A DNA stretch of 64,000 nucleotides from Trichuris trichiura (GCA_037903355.1 JBAJFE010000005.1:1-64000); one strand, 5' to 3'; shown: positions 11,424-24,769, numbered from the stretch's first letter. Numbers and translations are program-made. Notes: generated by a model not told the origin, from the sequence alone.

Positions 11424-12640
11424 GTAAGCGTTTTGCCTTATCTTTGTTACATTAGAGGTCAGATAACGGCCGTTAGTAGCTGCTGCTGATTTGCATAATG
11501 TTAGGTCGTCTTGAAACTGTGACTAATAATATCATATGGAGAATGGTATATCATTGGTATAATGACGATTGTCATAGTCCTTCTACATTGGTAAGTATAT
11601 AAGTTAATTAGTTCTGTCATGGTGAATAAAAGTTGACAAACTGACGTTTTAGAGTAAGCGTACGGAAATTGGTGATGGCAAAGGAAGCGATAAGTAAAAA
11701 GCTGATGAAATCTGGCATGAATTCTAGGTGTTAGAATTTACCACAATGGACACAAAGAAATGAATCAGTTGACGATGATTTAGTAAGTACCATTTGAAAA
11801 AGACCGATCGTCAGCTGAGACAAGTTTGGCATTTCTACTGCTCACATCTATTGGGTGTGATAAAGGCATAGTTTGCGGTAAGCTGTCTTTTACGTTGTTA
11901 CAAAAAAATTGCTTTTGTTGCACGGATAGATAATGAATTATTTTTAGGCTAAAACAACACTTGCAGTTGTTGTAGTGTATTTCACTGTGATACTATTGCA
12001 TTCTATGTTTTGCATGCTGAATTGGATAATGAAATAAAGAATTTTTGGGAGGGTCTTCGGGTGAAATGCCAAAGTAAAACTGACCCAAAGCAGTGTGCAT
12101 TGTTCTCGATGTCTTGGCAAAGTTTTGTCCCGTTTTGAACTAATAACCGCCCATCCATACGTTGGTAGGGCATCCAGTTTCAGCCGGACGTCAGAACCTA
12201 TAAGAAGAACTACACGACATTCTGTTCCATTGGTAAGAATTGATGTTTGCATGCCGGATGTGTTAATAACATTGAAGTCTCACACATGGATTAATTGTAT
12301 GACAGTGATCTCATATATCCATTTGTGTGACATCCTCATGTATTACATCATGGCATGACATAGCTTTAAATGTGTCGCGTTGTGCTTGTCTAACATGCAC
12401 ATACACTTTATTGCAACCTGGATTCTTTGCACTGGTCTGCTGCCTTTGCATGAAAGGTATAACTTGGGCATGTATATAATTTTAAATGCATGGGATAGTA
12501 TTGTTCTCACGTTTGACCGTTGGATTCTGGTTATGGGCTTGTAGGTTTTCATTAGAGGAGGTACGGTGTAGAAGTTGCGAAGTTTACAATGGCTAAAATT
12601 ATCTGCAATGGTTAACAAATGGTGGTATATGTTTACAAAG
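11424..12640. other. Intergenic or intronic sequence with a fold-back fragment at 12133-12180
   Basis: CTAATAACCGCCCATCCATA at 12140-12159 and the following CGTTGGTAGGGCATC resemble the arm of the fold-back family at 7267-7305 (TAATAATCGCTCATCCATCC..). The rest shows no supported gene, though GTAAGY/TTTCAG sites continue to occur and it may be intronic to the exons on either side. Confidence 0.4.
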
Positions 12641-12649
12641 ACACAATCC

Positions 12650-13117
12650 ACAAATCGTTTGTCACGGACGCGATTACAAGCAAAGCAAAGTCGGAAAATG
12701 ACCGCTCATTTGGCACAATCAGAGCAAAGGTGATGACAAAAAATATGTGAACTGTATGCAAACTCGGTTGGCCAATTGTGAGCAGCAGAGATTATTTTGA
12801 GAAAGGATAAAAAGTGCAAGGTGTGCCGAAAGAAGCAAATGGAAAAGTCACGAATTGAAAAGTTAAAAAACAATTTAATGGGAATTGAAGAGCTCAAGCA
12901 AGATTATGCAATGCTAGCGGAAGAAAGCAGCAGCGACAAGCACAAGAATGGAAGGACTACTGTCACAAAGACAACAAAAAGCCTCAAGATCAACGACAAC
13001 CGCGACAGGGCAACATGCGACAGACTTGAAATGTACAGAGCAGTTGAAAAGAAAAGAAAGTTTAAAACCACAAGACATCCACAGCAATTTTGGCACCTTC
13101 TGTCATCCTCACACTGA
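12650..13117 (+). CDS. Unrecognised lysine-rich coding segment with a CxxC motif
   Basis: Two plus-strand open segments look coding. The first ends at 12727 (..SFGTIRAK, followed by GTGATGAC). The second is open from about 12790 to a stop at 13117 and contains KKCKVCRKKQMEKSRIEK followed by a charged, probably coiled, low-complexity region rich in Lys, Ser and Thr. They may be the 3' part of the gene whose exons lie at 10.8-11.4 kb. The exact acceptor before 12790 could not be phased with the upstream segment. The family is not recognised. Confidence 0.35.
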
Positions 13118-13690
13118 CCAATGGACCTGTGGACCTTCATGAAACATATTTTGCTCTGAAATGGGGATACTATACCGTACCTTCTCTGATGGAAATGGAC
13201 CGCATGTTGCCTATTCTTAAAAAGTACAACACCTGAGAGTAGGAGTTGTACCACTTGCTTGTAACCCGTGGAGCCATACCGTTCCTCTGGTACCTATATA
13301 CCTGCATGCGAAGTATGAATGTCGCTCCCATGGGTCTAAAATATCTAATGGAGTCCTATAACGTACAGCGGTCTAGTAGTGGGTATGATTCCTAGATGTA
13401 TGATTGGAATTGAAGCATACATGTTAGATTGGCATGGAGTGTATAACCCCTGTGCTGATGGATGTTCTGGCACTGGCATGTTGCCTTCACGTAGAGGGTA
13501 CATCTCCTACGAGCGTAAATGTTCTTGCATGAAAGGACCGTGCTGACAGTATGATAATCCAGCGAGAAAATTGTCATCGCTAACATAGTCATTGCATGAA
13601 AAGGAGTCACTGTGCAAGTCCATAAAATCATCTCATGAGGATGTCACACAAATAGTAGCATCCAACACATTGCATGCTGGAGATCACTGA
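13118..13690. other. Intergenic sequence, no gene seen
   Basis: No coding segment is supported. Scattered GCATG/ATGTC words suggest decayed copies of the minisatellite that follows. Confidence 0.45.
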
Positions 13691-13693
13691 AAA

Positions 13694-14215
13694 GTGCATG
13701 TCGAAGTCATTACATCAAGGGGTACTCTCGAACCGCTTGTCAAAGTCATCGCATGCGAGAGTGCCCCTGTACATCATGTCAAAATAATCGCATGCGGAGG
13801 GTACCCTCAAAACCGCATGTCAGAATCACAGCATGAGGGGATATCCTCAAAATTGCATGTCAAAATCATCGCATGCGGAGGGTATCCTCAAAATTGCATG
13901 TCAAAATCATCGCATGTGGGGGGTACCCTCAAAATTGCATGTCAAAATCATCGCATGCGGAGGGTACCCTCAAAATTGCATGTCAAAGTCATCGCATGCG
14001 GGGGGTACCCTCAAAATTGCATGTCAAAATCACCGCATGCGGAGGGTACCCTCAAAATTGCATCTCAAAATCATCGCATGGGGGAAATACTCTAATCTGC
14101 ATGTCAAAATCACTGCATAAGGGGAGTACCCCCAAAAATGCATGTCAAAATCAATGCATGACGGGGTACTCCCAAAATTTGCATGTCAGAATGATCGCAT
14201 GAGGGGATATGACTC
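13694..14215. repeat. 41-bp minisatellite, about 13 copies
   Basis: Thirteen head-to-tail units of 39-41 bp have the pattern GCATGTCAAAATCATCGCATG, then CGGAGGGTACCCTCAAAATT. The units starting at 13856-14020 are nearly identical and the outer ones are diverged. Every central unit contains the palindrome GGGTACCC and two GCATG words. Because 41 is not a multiple of three, the same unit is read in three frames in turn (KLHVKIIACGGYPQNCMS), which produces overlapping artefactual frames. There are no unique spacers, so it is not a CRISPR array. Confidence 0.95.
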
Positions 14216-15235
14216 ATCCATCCATCTCAGAAATAACCGCATGAGAGGCTGTCACTCGAAATGTCACTCGAAACGTGGTAATGGGGAAGGAACCACGTGA
14301 TCAAAAAAATCACACCAGGGGGAAGAAGGTTGCTCAAAAAAACCACTAAGTAAACAAAGACTTAAAAACGCGCCGGATGCCGGCATAATACACTCGAATA
14401 CAGGAGCGGATTCCCGATCCGTGCTAATACCAGGAATCGGATCCACCAATCGGACCGAAAGAACCTGGCCGAAGACAACCCCCCTCCCAGAAAATGAACT
14501 GAGAGAAAGAGAGAGACTGAGAATGAAAGACTGAGTGAAAAGAACTGAACATGATGAGAGAAACAGCTCATCAGCTCAGAGGAGAGAAGACATGAGACGA
14601 GATGAGAGAATGATGATCACGAGACGCGATCAGCTGAGAGCGCGATCCATAAGATGATTCCAGACCATGTCTTCGAACAGGAGACGATTCTGAAGATCGA
14701 AGTATGACAAAAAATTCGCGATGTGAAAAGATCACATCATAAAACAGAGAGATTCATACCCAAAACCAGGATATGATCTGCTCCGTCAGAGAAGATGAAG
14801 GAATGAAATGAGTTGCTGAGAAAAATCTCAGCGATGATATATGCTGATGTTGAAGACCAGTAGACTTCTTGTCCACAAAATTTTCTTCGTCTTTGAAATG
14901 CACTTCCGAAACAGACGGACATCGCTCGAATCTAAAAATTATATTGCCAGTTGACGTCAGCAGAAGACAGACAATACCAAACGAGCGAGTCCTCTCTGCC
15001 ACAGGTATGACAATATTTGGTCGTTTGACATTTTGACGGATTGATCAGACGGACAAATAGCGACGCAAAATATCGTGTTTCTTCAGCTGTTTTCTTTTTT
15101 CGACCTAAAATAATTCAAAAATCAAGATAAGCAAAAAACGACAAATTTCTTACTTTAAAAAATAGTTTCGAGCGTCTTTTCAAAAAAATAGTCCAATTGA
15201 ACTGTCAAGCGTCTTTGACTCGTCCTCCGTTTTGA
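14216..15235. other. Intergenic sequence, purine-rich at 14495-14640
   Basis: A GA-rich imperfect repeat (GAGAGAAAGAGAGAGACTGAG.. and ATGAGA/GATGAGA words) occupies 14495-14640. Nothing else was recognised. Confidence 0.5.
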
Positions 15236-15239
15236 AATT

Positions 15240-15500
15240 GTTGTCCAGTTTTGACCGGTCGTCCTTTCCTTTTTTCGTCCTCGTTTTGGTCAATTAGACG
15301 ATTGGCTGTCCGGAAAATTTTTTCTGCTCGATCCTCTTCACGAATTTTGAATGGTCCTCTCGGTTTGAATTTGTCGTCCCGTTTTGAGCTGTCGTCCTTT
15401 CCTTTTTTTCGTCCTCTTTTTTGGTCGAGTTTACGATCCACTGTTTGGACAATTTTCTCTGTTCTCTTTTCACGAATTTCGAATGGTCATTTCCTTTTAA
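15240..15500. repeat. Imperfect tandem duplication, unit about 130 bp
   Basis: The blocks TTGTCCAGTTTTGACCGGTC (15240) and TTGTCGTCCCGTTTTGAGCT (15370) each continue with GTCGTCCTTTCCTTTTTTCG, then a GGTC..ACGAT segment, then CTCTTYTCACGAATTT and GAATGGTC. The two copies differ by point changes and small indels. Confidence 0.8.
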
Positions 15501-17795
15501 TTAGCCGTCAGCGAGATTCTAAAAATTGAAAAAATGAAAGGTGTTTAAGACTAAAAGACTCACCATCTTTCATTCCAACATTGAACTGGTTTGTCCATCA
15601 TCTTTTGAAGAATTCTTCATTTCTGTCGATCATTTCCATATGGCACCGTCATTCTGTCGTCCTGTCCAGCGATTCGTCTTTTCCAAATGGATCCTCCAAC
15701 CGGCAGCATTTACCACTGGAATGAACGAGCAGCGATCAGCAGTAGTCGCATAGGAGCAACTGCTCTGCAAGTCGGAACGAGCGAACACTGATTTTGAGCG
15801 TCTAGGTCTCGGCCACAATACTTTAGCGGTATGCAAATCACTGATTGACCTGATAAAAGGTCGTTTCAATAACCCACTTACTATTGACACATTGCTTGCA
15901 AGTATAGAATTTTATCGTTTCAGCGTATAAGAGGTTAAGCTACATCTTACAAGTGCAAACATTAGCACTGACTACTATACGATTAAAGCAAACAAATGCT
16001 CAAACAATTTCTTCCCTCTGGCTGATATAATGAACTGATAACCTATTTCGTTGACCTTGAAGAACGATCGTATTTACTCTGATTGTATAAACATTGGGAG
16101 CAAAGAACGTTTTGAAATATGATTATTCCTTTAAAAAGATATGATTTTAACGAATTCCTAAATGCTTAGTCTGATAACGCTCACTTAAAACTTGCCTAAT
16201 TTCTTCAGTAAGCGATAGGAAAAGGAAAAGAAGAATAAGTTTATCGAGAAAAAGAAAAAATAATACTCTTTTCCGTCAATTAGAATCTACGGTATTTCAA
16301 ATTTACTCTAAAAAAGTGTGATGAACAGAGAGACTCACTGCAGTGCATACAGCATTTTACAACCTTAAAATCCATGGCAACTGACAAAAGAACTGAAAGA
16401 GGCTTTGTTCTTAAAAGAAATTTACTTTTTGATATTCCGTCTTTAATGGGGAACTAAATTACTGGTCTTCACGGATGTATTCGTTTTCATGTTGGATATA
16501 CGTCACTTATTATCCTTAGGAATTTGAATGACAAAGTTGCGGTAGATTTCGTGAACGGTCGGTTTCATGGGCAACTAGCAATCGTCATTGAAAAAGAAAA
16601 ATAAATATAGGCTGGTTTTCCGGACAAACTACATAACACATGAAAAACTTCCAAATAACTGCGTGCATTACTCCATTATTCTACTACTCAAAAAGATACA
16701 ACGTATTGCTTTCTCATCTTTTCTTACCAAGTAGAGCTTTCAGGGCGGATTGTTGCTCGCCATCAACGCTGATTCAAAGGACCTTCGACATGGTGCGATA
16801 AACCTTAAATCTCAACTTAATAAGAAAATATTAGGAACAATAATTACATCTCCGAATATAGGCTGTGCTTTTACATAAACGTTATGTTCACAATAAAATA
16901 GAATCACGGTTCAAGGGTTTTTATCGTAAAGGATTTATATTCACAGCTATCCATTGTAGGTGGGAATTAACTGGTGAAAGTTTGTTGAAATGTCAATTAT
17001 TTTCCAGTTTCTGATTTGGCCATCGTTTAAACTCTGGTTAAAGCCGTTAAAGTTTGTATGTAGTGTGGTGTGCTCTATGTTGGCACAAAATTGTCTTCGA
17101 TAATTTTTTCTTCCTTCTTTCTCTTTCCCTTTGTTCGAATTTTTCTACCTTATTCCTTTCCTTCTTCTTTAATAGTCCTTCGTCGTTTCTTTTCTTCTTT
17201 CTCATCTTTCTCTTGGTGCCTTCTATGCTTCCTTTCCGTCTTTTATATCATCCTGGTTTCTGCGGCTTTCCTGTTCCATCGCTTTATTCTTGTCCGCTTG
17301 CCACTATGAATTGTATTCATTTGCGTTTCTTTTTTTATTCTTTTGCTCTTTCTTTACCTCAATTTTACTGTATTCTTAAAGTTTCGAGCAAACAGCACAG
17401 TTGTTCGCTTTATCTGTTTGCTTCTCTACTCATACCTTTTATACACCGGTAACTTCAACCTGTTTAAAGAGAGCTTAAAGGATCAGCACTTTTGATACTG
17501 GAAAACAATTCGCAATACCCACTTTTCTGAAAACATTCACTTTAAATCTAAAACTGAAAGAAATCTATCATTCTCTTCTATAATTAATTCACGTCATACC
17601 GTTTACGTGCGTTACTTTTCACGTTTTACTGCAAATACATAAAAGTATCCAGACGATGACAAAATAACCTTTCAAGTCAGACTGACTCGCTTTCTTTTCA
17701 CGCAACTCTCACGTTCAGCTACAGTCGACATGCACCCATTCTAATTAAGCTAAACATACCTTTTTTTTCAAATGAAACAAATTTACAGTTAAAAT
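15501..17795. other. Intergenic sequence, pyrimidine-rich at 17095-17250
   Basis: The 132-codon plus-strand frame at 17054-17452 is Phe/Leu/Ser-rich because it translates a long TTC/CTT tract. No family similarity and no splice support were seen. An AGAGCTTTCAGGGCGG word at 16735 resembles the fold-back core but no partner arm was found. Confidence 0.5.
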
Positions 17796-17805
17796 ATGAC
17801 GTCCC

Positions 17806-17880
17806 AGTTTGACGTGCCTTCTTTTGACGCAAAAGTGAAAAGGCGTTACGTGTTTGTTTGGCGCGTCTTTTTGTGCGCGA
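17806..17880. repeat. Left-flanking short repeat of the satellite array
   Basis: GTTTGACGTGCCTTCTTTTG at 17808-17827 and a diverged copy GTTTGGCGCGTCTTTTTGTG at 17855-17874 match the repeat unit on the far side of the satellite array (24770-25015), in the same orientation. Confidence 0.75.
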
Positions 17881-17892
17881 AACGGTTTCACG

Positions 17893-20800
17893 CGGCCACC
17901 GGTAGCCTTCTTGCAGACAAAAAACTTGTCCATGCGCTCCGGAGGCTTCATCACTATTTTTGAAAATAGTGGTACCTGCTTTTCCTTTACCTACTGTAGC
18001 ATTAATCCAAAAACTAGCATTTTATCGTATTTCCAGCTGTCCGTTGCTCGCACAAGCACTGAAAAATCGGAGTGGCACTAACCGTAAGTATAGGGGCACT
18101 ATATTAGCCAGTTAAAAGTTCCTGCATGCGCCCCTAAGAATATACAAGTGCGGCTCCAATGGAACACCACAGTCATAGCAATCTGCAGATTCCAAAGCTC
18201 TATAGCGGGGCAGCACAGCCATCTGTTGGCAACACACATTAAGGAGTACGATTGTGCCCGTAACTTTCCATTTCGTTTCGGATGAAGCGATGGTGCAAAA
18301 AACTGCTTCGTTCTCGCTCGGCCTTTTTTTTATCTTTTTCGCAAAAGCGTTTTGGCGCGCCTGTAACCGTCTCGAAAATAATACCGTTCTCATGCGAGGG
18401 TTAGACGGCTAGTGACTATTTTTGAAAATACTACTCCCTTCTTATCGTTAATCTACTGTACGAAGAATGTAAAGACAAAATTTTTTCATATCTCCAGCAT
18501 CCCGTAGCTCAAGCGATCTCGGAAAAATCCGACCTATGCTCTCTATAACTATGCGGCTATGATATTCGCTACTTAAACTACTTCGTCTATGCGCGCCCTG
18601 GCTATACAAGAGCGGTTTTGGTCGAACACCGCCACAACCGAAACCTATAGCTTCCAGAAGCTAGAATAATGCAGGACTACGTTTATGCCGGCTACGTTAG
18701 ATTCGGATTCAAATGAAGCCATCGCGCAAAAAAAAGGGGCTCATTATAGTTCTGCGTTTCCGTTCGCATAACAGAGAACCGATACTGCGCTACTGAAGCG
18801 CTCTCGCGCACAAAACACTAGTCGGGCGCGCAGAGGAAGGCCTATGAGTATTTTTGAAAAACGTGGTACCTGCCTTTCGTCTATCTACTGTACGAAGAAA
18901 GAAATTTCTCCTATTTCAAGCCTAACTGGCTCGAAAAGTCCGAATGCTGCTCTCCATAAGTATAGGAACATAATACTCGCTACGTAAAGTTGTTCGTCCA
19001 TGCGCGGCCAGAGCACAGACGAGCGCCTTTTGTCGATCACCGCGACAAACAAAACTAACAGCTCCCATAGTCTCTGTCCGACCCAGAGGATTCACTTAGC
19101 AGCAAGGAGGATGCATCGAACACGTTTTTGAGCACTCCTTTCGATTTAGTTTCAAATGAAGCCATCGGGCAGAAACACAGGCTCCCTATCGGTCCGCGTA
19201 TCAAATCCCATTCCGCAAGAAAGCTACAGCGCTACTACAGCCCTTTAGCTCACAAAAAACTTTTCCGCCGCGCATGCGACGCCTAGTTAAGAATTTTGAA
19301 AATACTGGTACCTGCTTTTCGTTCATCTACTGTACGAAGAATGCAAAAAGTCGCGCTTTCATGTTTCTGCTCTCCCGTTGCGCAAATGAGCTCCATAAAA
19401 CGGGAATATGGATCTGCGTAGGTATACGCGCATAATATTCAGCAGTTAAACTTCCTCATTACCGTGCCCCCAGGGCAAGGAGAAACAATTTCAGTCAAAC
19501 ACCGCCATCAGGAAGTCTAACAGCTTCTAAGACTCGTACGCGACTCAACACAGCTGTATAAAAGCTAGTACGGTGCATGATTTGGTTTCTGCGACCACTT
19601 TGCATTTCTGCTCGGGTGATGGTGTCACGCGCAAAAACAGGGTGAGTTTCCCTCGGTGTTCTCGCTCCCACTTTGCAGGAGCATCATAGCGGCTCTACGG
19701 GTTTTTCACGGACGAAAGACCTATCCGGCGCGCAGCGGACAGCCTGCGAGTATTGTTTAAAATATCGGTACCTGCGTTTCGTTCACCTACTGTATGAGGA
19801 ATGTGGAAAAGGAGCTATTTCTTGTTTTCGGCCGCGGATTGTTCAAACGAGCGACGAAAAATCTCAACATTGCTCTGCATAAGTATAGCGACATAATATT
19901 CGCCAGCTAAAGTCCTTCCTCCATGCGCGCTGAATGTGTAAAAGAGCGGCTTGCGTCGAACACTGCCAAGGGAACGAACGAAATCTATAGCTTCCAAAGT
20001 TTCTACGCGACCCAGAGTAGCTATTTAAAAAAAGGAATGATGCAGGAATACTTTCCTGCCCGCTGCTCTCTGTTTCTTTTCAAATGAAACCATCGCGGAG
20101 GAAAATAGTCTCGTTACCGGTCGGCACTTCCGTTCCCACTCCGCAGAACCATTACAGGTCCACTGTAGCTATCTCGCCGACAAAAGATTTCTCCAACGCG
20201 CAGGGGACGGCCAGTGAGTATTTTTGAAGCTATCGCCACCTGCTTTTCGTTCATCTACTGTACGAAAAGCGTGAAAAGAGAAATTTTATATTTTCGGCTT
20301 TCCGTTCATTACTTCGCCTCTGAAAACTAGGAATATGGCTCCGCTTAACTATAGGCGCATACTATTCGCCAGTTAAGCTACGTCTTCTAGGTGCCTCCAG
20401 GTTTTAGAAGAGCAACTTTAGACGATCACGGCCATCAACAGATATAATGGCGTCGAGGACTTGTATGGGAATCAACACAGCTGTTTAGAAGCTAGAACAT
20501 TGCAGGATTATGTTTCTGGCGCTACTTTCCATATCGCATCGAAAGGGAAAGCAATCGCTCAGAAAAGCAGGTCGCTGTTGCTGAGCCTTTCGTTTTTCAT
20601 TCAGCAGAAACATTTTGGCTCTCCTGTAGCCGTCTCGGAGATAAAGTACTTCTCCAACGCGCGTCGGACAGCTGGCGATTATTTTTGAAAATATGTCTAC
20701 CTGCTTTTCCTTCAATTACGGTATGAAGAATAAGAAAAGGTAATGTTTTCATATTTCCAGCCTCCCGTTGCTCAAACGATCCACGAAAAATCTGAGTCTT

Positions 20801-23800
20801 GCTCTCCATAAGCACAGGAACATAATACTCGCTACTTAAACTACTTCATCCCCGCGCGCCCAAGGCATACAAGAACGGTTTTCGTCGAACAGCGCGACAA
20901 ACCAAACCTATAACTTCCAAAGTCTCAACCCGACCCTGAGAGGCCATTCAAAAGCAAGAATCATGCAGGAACACGTTTCTCAGCATTCATTTCTTCTTGC
21001 TATCAAATGAACGCATCGCGCTGAGAAACAGGCTTGTTATCGCTCGGCGTTTCAATTCGCACTCCGCATGAAACTTACGGCACTACCACAGCGCTCTTGC
21101 TGACTAAAGAAGTTTCCGCCGCGCAAGGGGCGGCCTATGAGTATTTTTCAAAGTACTACTACCTTCAGTTCCTTCATCTACTATACACAGGATGTGGAAA
21201 GAAACGATTTTCACATTTCCGGCTTCCTGTTGCGCCAATGAGCTCCAAAAAATCCAGATGATCTTCTCAGTAAGCGTGCGGCATTTTATTCCCTAGCCAA
21301 ACTGCTTCGTCCATGCATCCGAGGGTATAGAAGAGCGGCGTTAGTCGAACACCGTCATCAGAAAATGCTATAGTTTCCAATGGACCTACGCGACTGAACG
21401 AGGCCATTTGAAAGCAGAAATAATGCTGGGAAACGTTTCTGTCCGCTTCTTTGCAATTGGATTCGGATGAAGCTATCGCGCTGAAAAACAGGCTCCGTAT
21501 CGCTCGCCGTTTCCTAACCTATTCCGCAGGAGAATTTCGGCACTTGTACAGACGTCCCGCGGCCAAAAGACTTCTTCGGCGCGCAGCAGACGGCCTATGA
21601 GCCTGTTTGAAGATAATTTTACCTGCTTTTCTTTCACATACTGTATGAAGTATGCAAAAAGAGATGTCTTTGATATTTCCAGCTGCCCGTGTGTAAATCT
21701 AGCATCGCAAAATTGGAATATCGCTTATGAAAAGTATAGGAGCATAATATTAGCCAGTTAAAGTGGTTCGTACATGTGCCCAGAGTGCATTGAAGAGCGT
21801 GTTTAGTGGAACACCGACGTCACGACGAGCTATCGCTTCCAAAGGTCCTACGCGTCTAAAAGCTCCACGAATGGTGGAATAGGCTTCTGCCTACGAGTTT
21901 CCATTTCAATTAGCGCAAAGCGATCGCAAAGAAAAGCAGGCTCGTTATCGCTGAGCGTTTCCCTTTCCTTTTCGCAGCAGCATAACACCTCTACTACAGC
22001 TTTCTGGTGGGCAAGAAACTTCAACGGTGCGCAGAGGATGGTTCATGGCTATTATTGAAATTTCTGGTAACTGCTTTTCAATCACGTACCGTTCAAAGTG
22101 TGTAAAAAGAGACGTTTTTCATAAGTTCGGATGCCATTTGCTCCAAGGCGCTCTGAAAAATCTGAATGTTTCCCTCCACAGATATCGGGGCGCAATATTC
22201 GCTAGTCAAAGTACGTCGTGCTTGCGCTCATTGAGTGAACAAGGGCCCTTTAGTAGAACATCGCTGTCAAGCAACCCTACGGTTTAGAAAGCACCTACGC
22301 TGCTCAAACACGGAAATTTAAATGCTAGACGAATATGGGAATGCGTCTTACGCCCTACTTTACCTTTGGTTTCGGATTTAGATTTCGCGTAGAAAAACTG
22401 GCTCGATATCGCTCAGCCTTCTGCTTTCTATTCCGCCGGAACATTCCGGTGTTTCTATGGTCGTCTGGCAGACAAACGACTTCTGCGGCGCGCAGCGGAC
22501 GGCGCATGTGCATTTTTGAAATTACTTGTACCTGCCATTCGTTTATCTACTGTACAGAGGGTGAAAAAGAGAAGTTTTTCATCTTTCCGGGCGCCAGTTG
22601 CTCCAACGAGCTCTCAGAAATCCCAATGTTGGTCTCCGTAAGTGTAGGGGCATAATATTCGCTAGTCGAAGTACTTTGTCCACGAGCACCCAGGGTATAG
22701 TATAGCTGCTTTAATCGAAAAGCGCCATTAAGCAAACCTAAAGCTTCTGTGCGACTGAGAACAGCCATTTAGAAGCAAGACTGATGCAGGAATACGTTTC
22801 TGTACGCTCCTTTGGATTTGGTTTCGAATAGAGCTATCACGCCTGAAAACAGGTTTGTTATCGCTCCGCCTTTCCTATCCTATTCCGCAGAAGCATTTCG
22901 GCGCTTCTGCAGGAGTCTTGGAGACAAAAAGCTTCTCCGGCGGCCAGCGGACGACCCATCAGTACGATTGAAAATACTGGTACCTGTTTTTCGTTGACCT
23001 ACTGTACGAACAAGAGAAAAAGAAAATTTTTTCATGTTTCCGGCCGTCCATTGCTTAGAGGAGCTCCGAAAAGTCTGGATGTTGAGGTCCGTAAGTGTGC
23101 GGGCATAATATTCGCTAGTCAAAGTACTTCGTCCATCTGCGCCTCAGAGTATAGAAGAGCGGCTTTAGTCTGATACCACCATCAAGAAAACCTAGAGCTT
23201 CCAAAGGTCCTACGCAGCTGAACACGGGAATATGTTCCTGGCCGCTACTTGGACTTGTTATTGGATAAAGCTATCGCGCGGAAAAACAGGCTCTTTATCG
23301 CTCAGCCTTTGCTATCCTATTCCGCAGGGAAAATTCCGCGCTTCTACTGACGGTTTGGGGACAACAAACATCTGCGGCGCGTACTGGTCGGCCCATGAGC
23401 ATTTTTGAAATTAATGTTACCTGCTTTTCTTTCATCAAATGTACGAAGAATGTACGAAATGGCGTTTTTCCGGTTTACGGCTTCCAGTATTTTAGTCGGG
23501 CTCTGAAAAATCAGAATGCAGCTGTCCATAGGTGTAGGAGGAAAATATTCGCTAGTTAAAGTACTTCGTCCGTGTACTCACAGAGTGTAGAAAGCGGCTT
23601 CAGACGAACACAACCGTGAAGAAGACCTACAGCTGCAAAAGCTCGTACGCGACTAAACACAGCCATTTAAAAGCAAAAAAAAACGCAGGAATCCGTTTCT
23701 GGCCGCTACTATCGATTTCGTTTCGCGTGACGCTATCGCGCAGTAAAACAAGTTTGTTATCGGTGTGCCTTTCTTATCCTGTTCCGCAGGAGCATTTCTA

Positions 23801-24728
23801 CAAACGTCTCGGGAGCAAAGGACTTTTCTGGCGCGCAGCGGAAGGCCAATAAGTATTTTGAAATCACTGGTACCTCCTTTTCGTTTATTTACTGTACGAG
23901 GGGTGTAAAAAGAAACTTTTCTCATATTTGCGGCCTCCCGTTGCTCAGATGAGCTGCGAAAGATCCGGACGTTGACTCCATAAGTGTGGGGCATAATATT
24001 TGATATTCAAGGTGCTTTGTCCATGCACCCCTCGGGGAATAGAAGAGCGGCTTTAGTCGAACCCCGTCATCAGGAGAAGCTATAGTTTCCAAAGGACCTA
24101 CGTGACTGAACATGGCCACTTAAAAGCAGGAAAGATGGAGGAATACGTTTCTGCCCGCTACTTTGGATTTGGTTTTGCAGTGAAGCTATCGCGCTATCCA
24201 AACGGCTCGTTATTGCTCCGGCCTTCCTATCCTATTCCGCAGAAGCATTTCGGTGCTTCCGGGGACGTCTCGAGCACAAAAGATGTCTACAGCGCGCAGG
24301 AGACAGCGCTTGAGTATTTTTGAAATTACTGATACCTGGTTTTCTTTCGTCTACCGTAGAAAGGGTGCAAAAAGAAATTTTCTTATTTACGGCCTTTCGT
24401 TGGTCAGACGAGCTCCTTAAAGTTAGGATGTTGATCTCCATAAGTGTGGGGGCATAATATCCACTAGTCAAAGTACTTTGTCTATGCGCCCTTAGGGTAT
24501 AGAAGATCAGCTTTAGCCGAAAACTGAGATCAAGAAAACCTTTTCCATCCAAAGCTTTTCAGCGACTGAGCATGGTCATTCAAAAGCAAGGATGATGCTG
24601 GAATACGTTTTTGGCCTCTACTTTGGATTTGGTTTCAGATGAAGCTATCGCGCAGAAAAACAGGCTCGTTATCCCTCGGCATCTCCTTTCCCTTTTCGGA
24701 GGAGCATTTCGGCGCTTGTGTAGCCGCA
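17893..24728 (+). repeat. Satellite array, about 15 head-to-tail copies of a 455-bp unit
   Basis: A recurring block (GAGTATTTTTGAAAATACTG, then GTACCTGCTTTTCGTTCATC, then TACTGTACGAAGAATG) occurs near 17955, 18415, 18845, 19292, 19752, 20215, 20675, 21136, 21600, 22050, 22510, 22960, 23398, 23855 and 24313. Spacing is about 435-465 bp, always on the plus strand. Other constant parts are GGCGCGCAGCGGACGGCC just before it, GCATAATATTCGCTAGT about 150 bp after it, and CAGGCTCGTTATCGCTC further on. Copies differ by many point changes, so this is an old array. Frames of 60-113 codons inside it shift from copy to copy and are not conserved, so I do not call genes. Confidence 0.93.
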
Positions 24729-24769
24729 GACGTTGCCCCTTGTCTTGACTCAATTTCTTCGCTGCAAAG

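Noticed and set aside
13694..14202. Repetitive frames reading KLHVKIIACGGYPQNCMS, or a CRISPR-like array
   Set aside because: The 41-bp repeat has no unique spacers and is open in all three frames because of its period. It is a minisatellite.
17054..17452. A 132-codon hydrophobic plus-strand protein
   Set aside because: It is the translation of a pyrimidine-rich tract and its Phe/Leu/Ser composition explains the absence of stops.
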